From positions 1,054,001 to 1,118,000 of the forward strand of contig OY843749.1 in the NCBI GenBank assembly GCA_963693025.1: DNA of 64,000 nucleotides, written 5' to 3'. The stretch's first letter is position 1. Every line of letters starts with the position of its first letter. Below the pieces are notes generated by a model. That model did not search any database, was not told the DNA's origin, and saw only the letters and a list, made by a program, of their open reading frames with translations. Shown here piece by piece: positions 31,913-41,200 of the stretch. Source of the stretch: JAHRAW01 sp963693025 (lineage in GTDB: Bacteria; Pseudomonadota; Gammaproteobacteria; Arenicellales; Poriferihabitantaceae). A program made the position numbers and the translations under genes.

Positions 31913-33763
31913 ATGAAAAACCAAAACCCCAACCGCGCATACGCCGTACTACGCGACACCTTCGGCTTCAACGACTTCCATCCGCTTCAGGGGGAAATCA
32001 TCCAAACCGTCATCAACGGCAACAACGCCATCGCCATCATGCCGACCGGCGGCGGCAAGTCGTTGTGCTATCAGATTCCGTCCATCGTGCGCGAAGGCAC
32101 CGGGGTCGTGGTCTCGCCGTTGATTGCGTTGATGAAAGACCAGGTGGATGCGCTGCATCAAGCCGGTGTGCGCGCGGCGTATCTTAATTCAAGTTTGTCT
32201 TATGCGGACAGGCGGCGCACCGAGGATGAACTGCTGCGCGGCGATCTGGACATGCTGTATGTCGCGCCCGAAGGGTTGCTGAGCGAGGCGATGCTCGACC
32301 TACTGGCGGGCGTCAAAATCGCCTTGTTTGCAATCGACGAAGCGCACTGCGTCTCGCGCTGGGGGCATGACTTTCGACCGGAGTATATGCAACTCGCCGT
32401 GCTCGCCGAGCGCTTCGCCGGCGTGCCGCGCATCGCGCTCACCGCCACCGCCGATGACTTGACGCGGCGCGAGATTGCCGAGCGGCTCAACTTGCACGAC
32501 GCCGAAAAATATGTCGCCGGATTTGACCGCCCCAACATTTGCTACCTGATTAGCGAAGCGCCCGGCGCGCGGCAAGCGCTATACCACTTCATCGTTGAAA
32601 AACACGACGGCGAGTCGGGCATCGTCTATTGCCTGTCGCGCCGCGGCGTGGACGATGCGGCGCAATGGTTGTGCGCCAAAGGGTTGCGCGCGATTCCCTA
32701 TCACGCCGGCATGGACAAGGCGGCGCGCGAGAAGAACCACGACTTGTTTGCGCGCGAAGACGGCGTCATCGTGGTCGCCACCATCGCGTTCGGCATGGGC
32801 ATCGACAAGCCCGACGTGCGCTTCGTCGCGCATTTGAATTTGCCGAAGAACATCGAATCGTATTATCAGGAAACCGGGCGCGCGGGACGCGACGGATTGC
32901 CCGCCAGCGCGTGGATGAGTTACGGCTTGCAGGACGTGGTGAAACTCGGGCAGATGATTGACAACTCGGATGCGAACGAAGAATTCAAACGCGTCGAGCG
33001 CAACAAGATGTATGCGCTGCTCGGGCTGTGCGAATCCGCCGATTGCCGGCGGCGGGCGATGCTCGGCTACTTCGGCGAGGTCTACGAAGGTCCGTGCGGA
33101 AACTGCGACAACTGCCTGGCGCCGCCGGAAACATTTGACGGCACCGTCGCCGCGCAAAAAGCGCTGTCGTGCGCGCACCGCACCGGACAACGATTCGGCG
33201 CCGCGCACCTCATCGACGTGCTGCTCGGCAAAGACAGCGACAAAATAAAACGCTTCAACCATCACGCGCTGAGCGTCTATGGCATCGGCACCGAACTGGG
33301 CGCGCTCGAATGGCGCTCCGCCATCCGCCAACTAACCGCCGCCGGCCTCCTCACCCCCGACCCCAACGGCCACGGCGGCCTGCGCCTAACCGACAAAAGC
33401 CGCGCCGTGCTGAGAGGCGAGCAACCCTTCCTACTAAGAAAACACCCGCCCCGCAAGAACGCCGACAAAAAAACCACCCCGCGCACCGCGCCCGCCATTC
33501 AATCGCTGGACGACGACGACAAAACGCTATTCGAAGAACTAAGAAAACTCTGCATCACCCTGGCACGCGAACAGAGCGTGCCGCCGTATTTCATCTTCCC
33601 CGTCAGCACACTGGCTGACATGGCCACCAAAAAACCATCCGACGCAACGGCGCTGCTGGCGGTGTCGGGTGTGGGGCAGGTAAAGGTGGACCGTTATGGG
33701 GTTGCTTTTTTGGAGGTCATCAACGAATTTCGCGGGGCGCGGAAGGGTGTTGTGGAGGAATGA
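31913..33763 (+). CDS. recQ: ATP-dependent DNA helicase RecQ
   Basis: A 616-aa 3'-5' helicase for recombination repair. Walker A MPTGGGKSLCYQ, DEAH box FAIDEAHCVSRWGHDFRPEY, helicase motif VI QETGRAGRDGLP, zinc-binding CGNCDNC, a winged helix, and an HRDC domain at about residues 530-605 are all in order. It starts 33 bp after typA. A reverse R-element follows directly after its stop. Confidence 0.96.
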   Translation: MKNQNPNRAYAVLRDTFGFNDFHPLQGEIIQTVINGNNAIAIMPTGGGKSLCYQIPSIVREGTGVVVSPLIALMKDQVDALHQAGVRAAYLNSSLSYADRRRTEDELLRGDLDMLYVAPEGLLSEAMLDLLAGVKIALFAIDEAHCVSRWGHDFRPEYMQLAVLAERFAGVPRIALTATADDLTRREIAERLNLHDAEKYVAGFDRPNICYLISEAPGARQALYHFIVEKHDGESGIVYCLSRRGVDDAAQWLCAKGLRAIPYHAGMDKAAREKNHDLFAREDGVIVVATIAFGMGIDKPDVRFVAHLNLPKNIESYYQETGRAGRDGLPASAWMSYGLQDVVKLGQMIDNSDANEEFKRVERNKMYALLGLCESADCRRRAMLGYFGEVYEGPCGNCDNCLAPPETFDGTVAAQKALSCAHRTGQRFGAAHLIDVLLGKDSDKIKRFNHHALSVYGIGTELGALEWRSAIRQLTAAGLLTPDPNGHGGLRLTDKSRAVLRGEQPFLLRKHPPRKNADKKTTPRTAPAIQSLDDDDKTLFEELRKLCITLAREQSVPPYFIFPVSTLADMATKKPSDATALLAVSGVGQVKVDRYGVAFLEVINEFRGARKGVVEE

Positions 33764-33802
33764 AGTGGTGAGTTCAATTCCGTCATCAAAAATAACCTCT
33801 AC

Positions 33803-34042
33803 CCGTCATTCTCGAACGGTAGAAAATAGGGAGCCGATAGGCGACCATATTTTCTTCGCCTTCGGGAATCTCCCTAAGGCTACCGTGAATTTCAACAAAG
33901 CCTGTGCCAGTCTTAGGGAGATTCCCGAGGTCGTAAGTGTCCGTAAGCCACCGCTTAAAAGAAAAAGCGCGGCGGCAACGGACACTAACGCTCGAGAATG
34001 ACGAAGTGGGGGAATGACGAAGTCGTTGGAATGACGAAGTAG
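33803..34042 (-). repeat. R-element copy 8, reverse
   Basis: A full copy ending at 34002, plus three trailing GAATGACGAAGT units to 34042. It sits between the convergent recQ and argD 3' ends, where its hairpins could act as a two-way terminator. Confidence 0.88.
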
Positions 34043-34063
34043 GTGGAATAACAAAGCGGTTGG

Positions 34064-35368
34064 TTAATCCGCCCCCGCCACCTCTCCAATCGCCGCTTCC
34101 AACAACCCTAACCCGCGCTCGATTTCTTCTTCGCTAATAACAAGCGGCGGCGCTAAGCGCAGCACGTTGGGTCCCGCCACCAGTGTCAGCAAACCGTGGC
34201 GGGTGCTGGTTTTTACGATGTCTCGGGCGCGGTCTTGTAGCGAGGCGCGCATTTCGCAGCCTATTAGCAGGCCTTCGCCGCGGATGTCGGTGAATACTTT
34301 AAGGCGTTGGTTGATGGCCGCCAAGCCTTGTTTCAACAACTCGCCCTTTGCGTTCACCGCGGCTAGCATTTGCGGGGTGTTGACGAGTTCAAGCACTTTG
34401 TCGGCGACCGCGCAGGCCATCGGGTTGCCGCCGAAGGTGCTGCCGTGCGTGCCGACCGACAGGCTTTGCGCGATGGCTTCGGTGGTCAGCATCGCGCCGA
34501 TGGGGAAGCCGCCGGCGAGCCCTTTGGCGGTGGTCAGGATGTCCGGGGTGACGCCCAGTTTTTCATGCAGATACAGGGCGCCGCAGCGCCCGATGCCGGT
34601 CTGCACTTCGTCCAGTATCAGCAGCGCGCCGTGGCGGTCGCACGCCGCGCGGGCGGCGCGTATGAACTCGGCGGTGGCGGGGATGACGCCGCTTTCGCCT
34701 TGAATCGGCTCGACGATGACCGCGCAGGTGGTGGCGTCAACGGCTTGCTCCAATGCCGCGACGTCGTTGAACGGCAGGTGGGTGATGCCGCCGGGTTTGG
34801 GCCCAAAGCCGTCGCTGTATTTGCGCTGCCCGCCGACGCATACGGCGAAAAAAGTGCGCCCGTGAAAGGCGTTGTCGAACGCGATGATGTTGTGCTTGCG
34901 GCATTCGCCTTGCCCTTGCTCGGCGTGCCGGTCAAACGCATAGCGTCGCGCCAGTTTGAGCGCGGCTTCATTGACTTCGGACCCGGAGTTGGCGAAAAAC
35001 ACGCGCTCGGCGAAGGTTGTATCGCAGAGCCGCTGCGCCAACGCAATCGCCGGGGCATTGGCGAGCAGGTTGCTGACATGCCAGAGTTTGCCGGCCTGCT
35101 CAGCCAGCGTCTTGCGCAGTTCCGGGTGGGCGTGGCCGAGCGCGCTGACCGCGATGCCCGCGGCAAAATCCAGATACGCGTTGCCGTCCACATCCCACAG
35201 CGTCGCGCCTTCGCCGCGCGCCGGCAGTATTGACATCGGCGCATAGTTCGGCGTCATCACGCGCGCATATTGCGCCAGCCCGGCGTCGCTTCCTTCGTGG
35301 TTGTCGTTTGGGGATGAGTGCGGCATCGGAGGTGAATGTGCCGCCGGTTTTGCGGGCGCGGTCGCCAT
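34064..35368 (-). CDS. argD: Acetylornithine/succinyldiaminopimelate aminotransferase
   Basis: A 434-aa class III PLP aminotransferase for arginine (and possibly lysine) synthesis. ANSGSEVNEAALKLAR binds PLP phosphate, LILDEVQTGIGRCG carries the cofactor Asp, and LTTAKGLAGGFPIG carries the Schiff-base Lys. The N-terminal start is uncertain: ATG at 35368 or 35326, neither with a clear ribosome site. The gene is divergent from ETF-QO, with about 135 bp between starts. Confidence 0.9.
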   Translation of the reverse strand: MATAPAKPAAHSPPMPHSSPNDNHEGSDAGLAQYARVMTPNYAPMSILPARGEGATLWDVDGNAYLDFAAGIAVSALGHAHPELRKTLAEQAGKLWHVSNLLANAPAIALAQRLCDTTFAERVFFANSGSEVNEAALKLARRYAFDRHAEQGQGECRKHNIIAFDNAFHGRTFFAVCVGGQRKYSDGFGPKPGGITHLPFNDVAALEQAVDATTCAVIVEPIQGESGVIPATAEFIRAARAACDRHGALLILDEVQTGIGRCGALYLHEKLGVTPDILTTAKGLAGGFPIGAMLTTEAIAQSLSVGTHGSTFGGNPMACAVADKVLELVNTPQMLAAVNAKGELLKQGLAAINQRLKVFTDIRGEGLLIGCEMRASLQDRARDIVKTSTRHGLLTLVAGPNVLRLAPPLVISEEEIERGLGLLEAAIGEVAGAD

Positions 35369-35502
35369 GGGAAATCGCCGAGTTGTTGCTGAATGGGCTG
35401 GCATTTTACCCCCATCGGTAGGAAAATAGCACCGGCTTTCGCCACGTGGTTTTCGCCACTCGCCAAGCCCGAACAAACCGCCACCCACCGGAGTATTTGC
35501 CC

Positions 35503-37164
35503 ATGCCCAGCGACGCCCCGCCCGAACGCGAATCGATGGAGGTCGATGTCGTCATCGTCGGCGCCGGTCCCGCCGGTTTGTCCGCCGCCTGCCGCCTGCA
35601 ACAAATCGCGCGGGAGAACGATAAGGAGTTGGCGGTGGTGGTGCTGGAAAAAGGCTCGGAGGTCGGCGCGCATATTTTGTCCGGCGCGGTCTTTGAGCCG
35701 CGCGCGTTGAATGAGTTGTTTCCCGACTGGAAAGCGCTCGGCGCGCCGCTCAACACGCCGGTCTCGGCGGACCGGGTCGTGCTGTTCCGCAGCGCCGAAA
35801 AAGCCATCGACATGCCGCACTGGATGGTGCCGAAACCGATGCGCAACGAGGGCAATCACATCATCAGCCTCGGCGAGGTGTGCCGCTGGCTGGGGCAGCA
35901 AGCCGAGGCGCTCGGCGTGGAAATTTTCCCCGGCTTTCCGGCATCCGAAGTGTTATTCCACGAAGACGGGCGCATCAAAGGCGTCGCCACCGGCGAGCAA
36001 GGGCGCGGCGCGGACGGCGAGCGCAAAGCGTCATTCGAGCCGGGAATGGAATTGCACGCCCGCGTCACCCTCTTCGCCGAAGGCTGCCGCGGGCATCTCG
36101 GCAAGCAGCTGATTAGCCAATTCGGTCTCGACGCCGACCGCCAAACGCAACACTACGGCATCGGCATCAAGGAGTTGTGGCAAATCGACGCCGGCGCGCA
36201 CACGCCGGGCCTGGTGGTGCACGGCGCCGGCTGGCCGCTGTCGGAAAACGGCGCATCCGGCGGCTCGTTCCTGTATCACTTCGGCGACAACCTGGTGTCG
36301 CTGGGGCTGATTACCGACCTGTCGTATCGCAACCCGACTCTCAGCCCGTTTGACGAGTTGCAGCGGCTCAAACATCATCCGGTTTTCAAGCGCTATCTGG
36401 ACGGCGGCGAGCGCATCGCCTACGGCGCGCGCGCCATCACCAAAGGCGGCTTGAACGCATTGCCGAAGATGACGCTGCCGGGCGGCTTGTTGATCGGCTG
36501 CGATGCCGGCACGCTCAACTTCTCCAAAATCAAAGGCTCGCATACCGCGATGAAGTCCGGCATGCTGGCGGCGGAAACCGTGTTTGAGACGCTGAGCGAT
36601 GAAAGCGTTTCGCTCGACTCTTACACGCAACGTTTCAACGAGTCATGGCTTTACCGGGAACTGCACCAATCGCGCAACTTCGGCGCCGCCTTGCACAAAT
36701 TCGGCGTGTGGATGGGCGGCGCTTACAACTACATCGACCAAAACCTGTTCAACGGCAAACTGGCGTTCAACCTGACCGACCCGGTGCCCGACCACCAAAC
36801 GCTCAAACCGGCCTCGCAATGCAAACCAATCGCCTACCCCAAGCCCGACGGCCAACTCAGCTTCGACAAAACCTCATCGGTCTACCTGTCCAACACCAAC
36901 CACGAAGAAGACCAACCCGCCCACCTGCACCTGACGCAACCGAACAAAGCGCTCGAAGTCAACTTCCAAACCTACGCCGGCGCCGAGGCGCGCTTCTGCC
37001 CCGCCGGCGTATACGAATTCCCACTAACCAACAACCAACCCGAATTCCGAATCAACGCCCAAAACTGCGTTCACTGCAAGACTTGCGATATAAAAGACCC
37101 GACGTCGAACATCACTTGGGTCAGTCCGGAGGGGGGTGGGGGGCCTAATTATGTTAATATGTAG
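35503..37164 (+). CDS. Electron transfer flavoprotein-ubiquinone oxidoreductase
   Basis: A 553-aa membrane-associated enzyme passing electrons from ETF to ubiquinone, linking fatty- and amino-acid oxidation to respiration. The FAD-binding segment VVIVGAGPAGLSAACRL is at the N-terminus; the C-terminal 4Fe-4S site is visible as CPAGVYEFP plus CVHCKTCDIKDP. ATG at 35503 follows CGGAG and gives the usual length. Partner ETF genes are not in the window. Confidence 0.95.
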   Translation: MPSDAPPERESMEVDVVIVGAGPAGLSAACRLQQIARENDKELAVVVLEKGSEVGAHILSGAVFEPRALNELFPDWKALGAPLNTPVSADRVVLFRSAEKAIDMPHWMVPKPMRNEGNHIISLGEVCRWLGQQAEALGVEIFPGFPASEVLFHEDGRIKGVATGEQGRGADGERKASFEPGMELHARVTLFAEGCRGHLGKQLISQFGLDADRQTQHYGIGIKELWQIDAGAHTPGLVVHGAGWPLSENGASGGSFLYHFGDNLVSLGLITDLSYRNPTLSPFDELQRLKHHPVFKRYLDGGERIAYGARAITKGGLNALPKMTLPGGLLIGCDAGTLNFSKIKGSHTAMKSGMLAAETVFETLSDESVSLDSYTQRFNESWLYRELHQSRNFGAALHKFGVWMGGAYNYIDQNLFNGKLAFNLTDPVPDHQTLKPASQCKPIAYPKPDGQLSFDKTSSVYLSNTNHEEDQPAHLHLTQPNKALEVNFQTYAGAEARFCPAGVYEFPLTNNQPEFRINAQNCVHCKTCDIKDPTSNITWVSPEGGGGPNYVNM

Positions 37165-37205
37165 TCAACCGACTAGCCACAACTACTCGCCATTCCCCAA
37201 CTACT

Positions 37206-37405
37206 CGTCATTCTCGAGCGTTAGTGACCGTTGCCGCCGCGCTTTTTCTTTTAAGCGGCGGCTTACGGACACTTACGTCCTCGGGAATCTCCCTAAGACT
37301 GGCACAGGCTTTGTTGGAATTCATGGTAACCTTAGGGAGATTCCCGAAGGCGAAGAAAATATGGTCGCCTGTCGGCTCCCTATTTTCTACCGTTCGAGAA
37401 TGACG
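37206..37405 (+). repeat. R-element copy 9, forward
   Basis: A full copy about 40 bp after the ETF-QO stop; a T-to-A change in one arm of the GC hairpin is uncompensated. Confidence 0.88.
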
Positions 37406-37476
37406 AAGTTGTTGTTGCGGTGGTGGTTGTGGCAGGTAATGGCGGGAGGAATACCGCGTAGCCGTCCGGTGTCCCT

Positions 37477-37644
37477 ATGTATATAATCCCCAAATTAAAA
37501 GTAGTCATACACGAAGCGGAAGAAGGCGGTTACTGGGCGGAAGTGCCGTCCATTCCGGGGTGCGTCACGCAGGGCGAATCTTTTGGTGAGTTATTAGAAA
37601 ACTTGTATGAGGCGGTTGAAGGTTGTTTGTCGGTGTATTCATAG
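37477..37644 (+). CDS. HicB-like antitoxin, no HicA seen
   Basis: A 55-aa protein: KLKVVIHEAEEGGYWAEVPS, then IPGCVTQGESFGELLENLYE matches the HicB N-terminal fold closely. It is shorter than usual and lacks a C-terminal DNA-binding domain. No HicA (a small dsRBD-like toxin with a catalytic His) was found within the flanking few hundred bases on either strand, so it is an orphan or solitary HicB-like regulator. An R-element lies about 70 bp upstream. Confidence 0.75.
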   Translation: MYIIPKLKVVIHEAEEGGYWAEVPSIPGCVTQGESFGELLENLYEAVEGCLSVYS

Positions 37645-37780
37645 ATAACCCATCGGATTTATAAGCATGACCACCACACTATTTTAAGACTTCCAAAAAC
37701 GACCTGTCACTATCCAGACATTTCGGCAATCAACTGGCACAGAAAAAACATATATCGATCTTAACCGGGGGAATTCAAGC

Positions 37781-37960
37781 ATGAAAAATAAGTTAATTTA
37801 CACATTAGACGAAACTGACGTCGAAACTGTTTCCATGGAAGTGTTGGGCAGGAGGCTCAGCCATCATGAAATGTCCGCACTAAAAGACAAAGTTGCCAAG
37901 AGAATAAACTGGTTTGATGCAATTGAATGCGCCGTACAGGAAGTCGTATCTAATGAGTGA
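37781..37960 (+). CDS. Small acidic hypothetical protein with possible in-frame extension
   Basis: A 59-aa reading frame from an ATG preceded by GGGGGAATTC. It contains LSHHEMSALKDKVAKRINWF followed by DAIECAVQEV, a helix-rich pattern resembling small conserved proteins ending in an INWYDAI-type motif. After its TGA the same frame stays open for 27 more codons (including DNGDIDWDKLVRFN) up to a TAA contributed by the truncated R-element, so the gene may be an eroded, longer one. Function unknown. Confidence 0.5.
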   Translation: MKNKLIYTLDETDVETVSMEVLGRRLSHHEMSALKDKVAKRINWFDAIECAVQEVVSNE

Positions 37961-38041
37961 GCGTTCACTCTAAATTTTTTCTGCAAGGACAATGGTGATA
38001 TTGATTGGGATAAGCTAGTTCGCTTCAACTCAGCGACAACT

Positions 38042-38170
38042 TAAGGTTAGCGCGGACTTTGGCGAAGCCCGTGCCAGTCTGATGGAGATTCCCGAGGACG
38101 CAAGTGTCCGTAAGCCGCCGCTTAAAAGAAAAAGCGCGGCGGCAACGGACACTAACGCTCGAGAATGACG
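38042..38170 (-). repeat. R-element copy 10, reverse half-element
   Basis: It retains the hairpin-bearing end (terminating TCGAGAATGACG at 38170) but is cut off in the central region at TAAGGTTAGCG, directly against the extended frame of the 37781 gene. The inner arm is degenerate (TGATGGAG). Confidence 0.85.
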
Positions 38171-38219
38171 AGGTTGTTGTGGTGGCGCGCCGCTAACAAA
38201 ACCACGAAGCAGCCAAACC

Positions 38220-41200
38220 TCAATCCACCCAAACCCGCGCATTCCTGAACACCCTGACCCACGGGCTGTATTCGCCCCAGTCTTCTTTGCCTGATGGGCG
38301 CCAGGAATTGCAGGCGGCGCGTAGGACGCGTTCGGGGTGGGGCATCATGATGGTGACTCGGCCGTCTTCGTTGGTGAAGCCGGTTATGCCGCCGGGTGAG
38401 CCGTTGGGGTTGGCGGGGTAGGTTTCGCTTGCGTGGCCGTGGTTGTTGACGAAGCGCAGGCTGATTTGCGCGTTGCGTTCGAGGTGCGCGAGGTCGGCGG
38501 CGGTGAGTTCCGCCCTGCCTTCGCCGTGGGCGGTGGAGACGGGGAACATCGAGCCTCGCATGCCGCGCAACAACACCGAGGTGTCCGAGCACACTTCCAC
38601 CATGGCGACGCGGGCTTCGTATTGCTCGGATTGGTTGCGCACAAACCGCGGCCAGTGCGTTGCGCCGGGCACCAATTCCTTGATGGCGGCGAGCATCTGG
38701 CAGCCGTTGCACACGCCCAGGGCGAAGGTGTCTTCGCGCCGGAAGAAGTCGGCGAAAAGGTCGCGCAATTCGGCGTTGAATAAAATCGACTTCGCCCATC
38801 CCTCGCCCGCGCCCAGCACGTCGCCGAAGGAAAAACCGCCGCATGCCGCCAAGCCCTTGTATGCGCGCAGCGACTCGCCCGCCGCCAAGTCGCTCATGGT
38901 GACGTCCACCGCCGCGAAACCGGCGCAGTCGAACGCCGCCGCCATTTCGAGTTGGCCATTGACGCCTTGCTCGCGCAGGATGGCGACTTGGGGGCGGTGG
39001 CGGCGTCCGACATAGGGCGCGGTGATGTCGGTTTTATGGTCGAAACTCGGCGCCGAAAACAAACCGGGGTCGGTGCGCTCGCCGATGCGCCGGTATTCCT
39101 GTTCGGCGCATTCGGGGTTGTCGCGCAATGCTTGCATTCGCCGGGTGGTCTCCGACCATGCGCGGTGCAACTCCACGCGCTTCACGCGCAACCACTCTTT
39201 GCCGCCGCCGCCCATCACCACCTCGTCGCCGTCGTTTGCCTCGCCGATGCGATGCGCGACCGCCGTCAAATCGAACGCGCGGATTTGCCCGGCAACCGCG
39301 TCTCGCTGCGCCCTGCGCGTCTGCATGACCGCGCCCAACTCTTCGTTAAAAAGCGCCGCCAACGAATCGCCCGCCGCCTCCGCCGCCCCGAAGTCAACCG
39401 CCAACCCGCAGCGAGACGCAAACGCCATCTCGCACAGGGTCGCCAGCACGCCGCCATCCGAGCGGTCGTGGTAAGCGAGTATTTGCCGCTCGCGGTTGAG
39501 CGTTTGAATCAAACCGAAAAAACGTTTCAGCAAGTCCGCGTCGTCGACATCCGGCGCCGCGTCTCCCATCTGCGCGCACGCCTGAGCGAGCGTTGAGCCG
39601 CCGAGGCGATTGCGCCCCTCGCCGAGGTCGAGCAACCACAAATCGTTTTCCCCGGCGCGCGCATCCAGTTGCGGGGTCAGCGTGTCGCGAATGTCCTCCA
39701 CCGCCGCGAACGCGGTCACGACCAACGACACCGGCGACACCGCCTTGCACTCGCGGTTCGCGTCGTCGCGCCACACCGATTTCATCGACATCGAATCCTT
39801 GCCCACCGGTATTGAGACGCCCAGTTGCGGGCACAGGTCGAGCGCGACCGCGCGCACCGCCTTGAACAAATCCGCGTCGGCGCCGGGCTCGCCGGCGGCG
39901 GCCATCCAGTTGGCGGACAGTTTGACATCGCCGAGCGCGCCGATGCGCGCGGCGGCGATGTTGGTGAGCGCCTCGCCGACCGCCATGCGCGCGCTCGCGG
40001 CGGCGTCGATGACCGCCAGCGGCGTGCGCTCGCCGATGGCGACGGCCTCGCCGCTGTTGGCGCGATAGCCGGCGGCGGCCACCCCCACGTCCGCCACCGG
40101 CACCTGCCACGGCCCGACCATCTGGTCGCGCGCAATCAAGCCGGTGACGCTGCGGTCGCCGATGGTCACCAGGAAGGTTTTGTCGGCGACGGTCGGGAAG
40201 CCGAGCACGCGTTTCGCCGCCTCTTTCAGGGACACGCCGTCGAAGCGCAACTCGGCGGCGGCGGTGGCGACGCTGACCGCATCGCGGCGCATCTTCGGCG
40301 GCAGGCCGAACAACACCTCCATCGGCAAATCGATGGGCGTGGCGCCGCGCCCGCCGGCATCGGCGAAGTGGCGGTCGCGCACAATCAGGTTTGGCGCGGC
40401 GCCGGCTTGCCCGACGCGGGCGTAAAGGCAGCGCTCGCGCCGGCAGATTTTTTCAAACTCGGCATACCGCGCCGGCTCGACCGCCAGCACATATCGCTCC
40501 TGAGACTCGTTGCACCAAATCTGCATCGGCGTCATACCCGGCTCGTCGTTGAGCACGTCGCGCAACTCAAACTCCCCACCGCAATTTGAATCATGCACCA
40601 ATTCCGGCAGCGCGTTGCACAGCCCGCCGGCGCCGACATCGTGAATCGACACGATGGGGTTGCGCTCGCCGAGCGCGCAGCATGCGTCGATGACTTCCTG
40701 ACAGCGCCGCTGCATTTCCGGGTTGCCGCGCTGCACCGAGGCGTAGTCCAGCGACTGCGAACTGCTGCCGGACGCGACGCTGGACGCGGCGCCGCCGCCC
40801 AGCCCGATGAGCATCACGGGTCCGCCGAGCACGACGATGGGCGCGCCGTCGGGGAGCGCGCGCTTGCCGACATGCGGCGGGCGAATGTTGCCGACTCCGC
40901 CTGCCAGCATAATCGGCTTGTGATAGCCGTAGCGGAATGCGCCGCCGCGGTCGTCGTCGTTGTCGTTGGGGTCGTTGGGGTCGTCGGGGGCGCGGGCGAT
41001 GTGCTCGAAGGTGCGGAAGTAACCGGCGATGCCGGGGCGACCAAATTCGTTGTTGAACGCCGCCGCGCCGATGGGTCCCTCCAACATAATCTGCAACGGA
41101 GAGGCGATGCGCGCCGGGCGGTTTTCGGCGCCCTCCCACGGTCGCCGATGCCCCGGCAATCGCAGGTGCGAGACCGAGTAGCCGACGATGCCCGCCTTGG

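Noticed and set aside
18118..38170. A 20-kb mobile unit bounded by the half R-elements copy 7 (forward) and copy 10 (reverse)
   Set aside because: The interval holds core genes (metK, ahcY, argB, typA, recQ) and intact R-elements, and no matching terminal repeats or target duplication were seen; the two halves are better explained separately.
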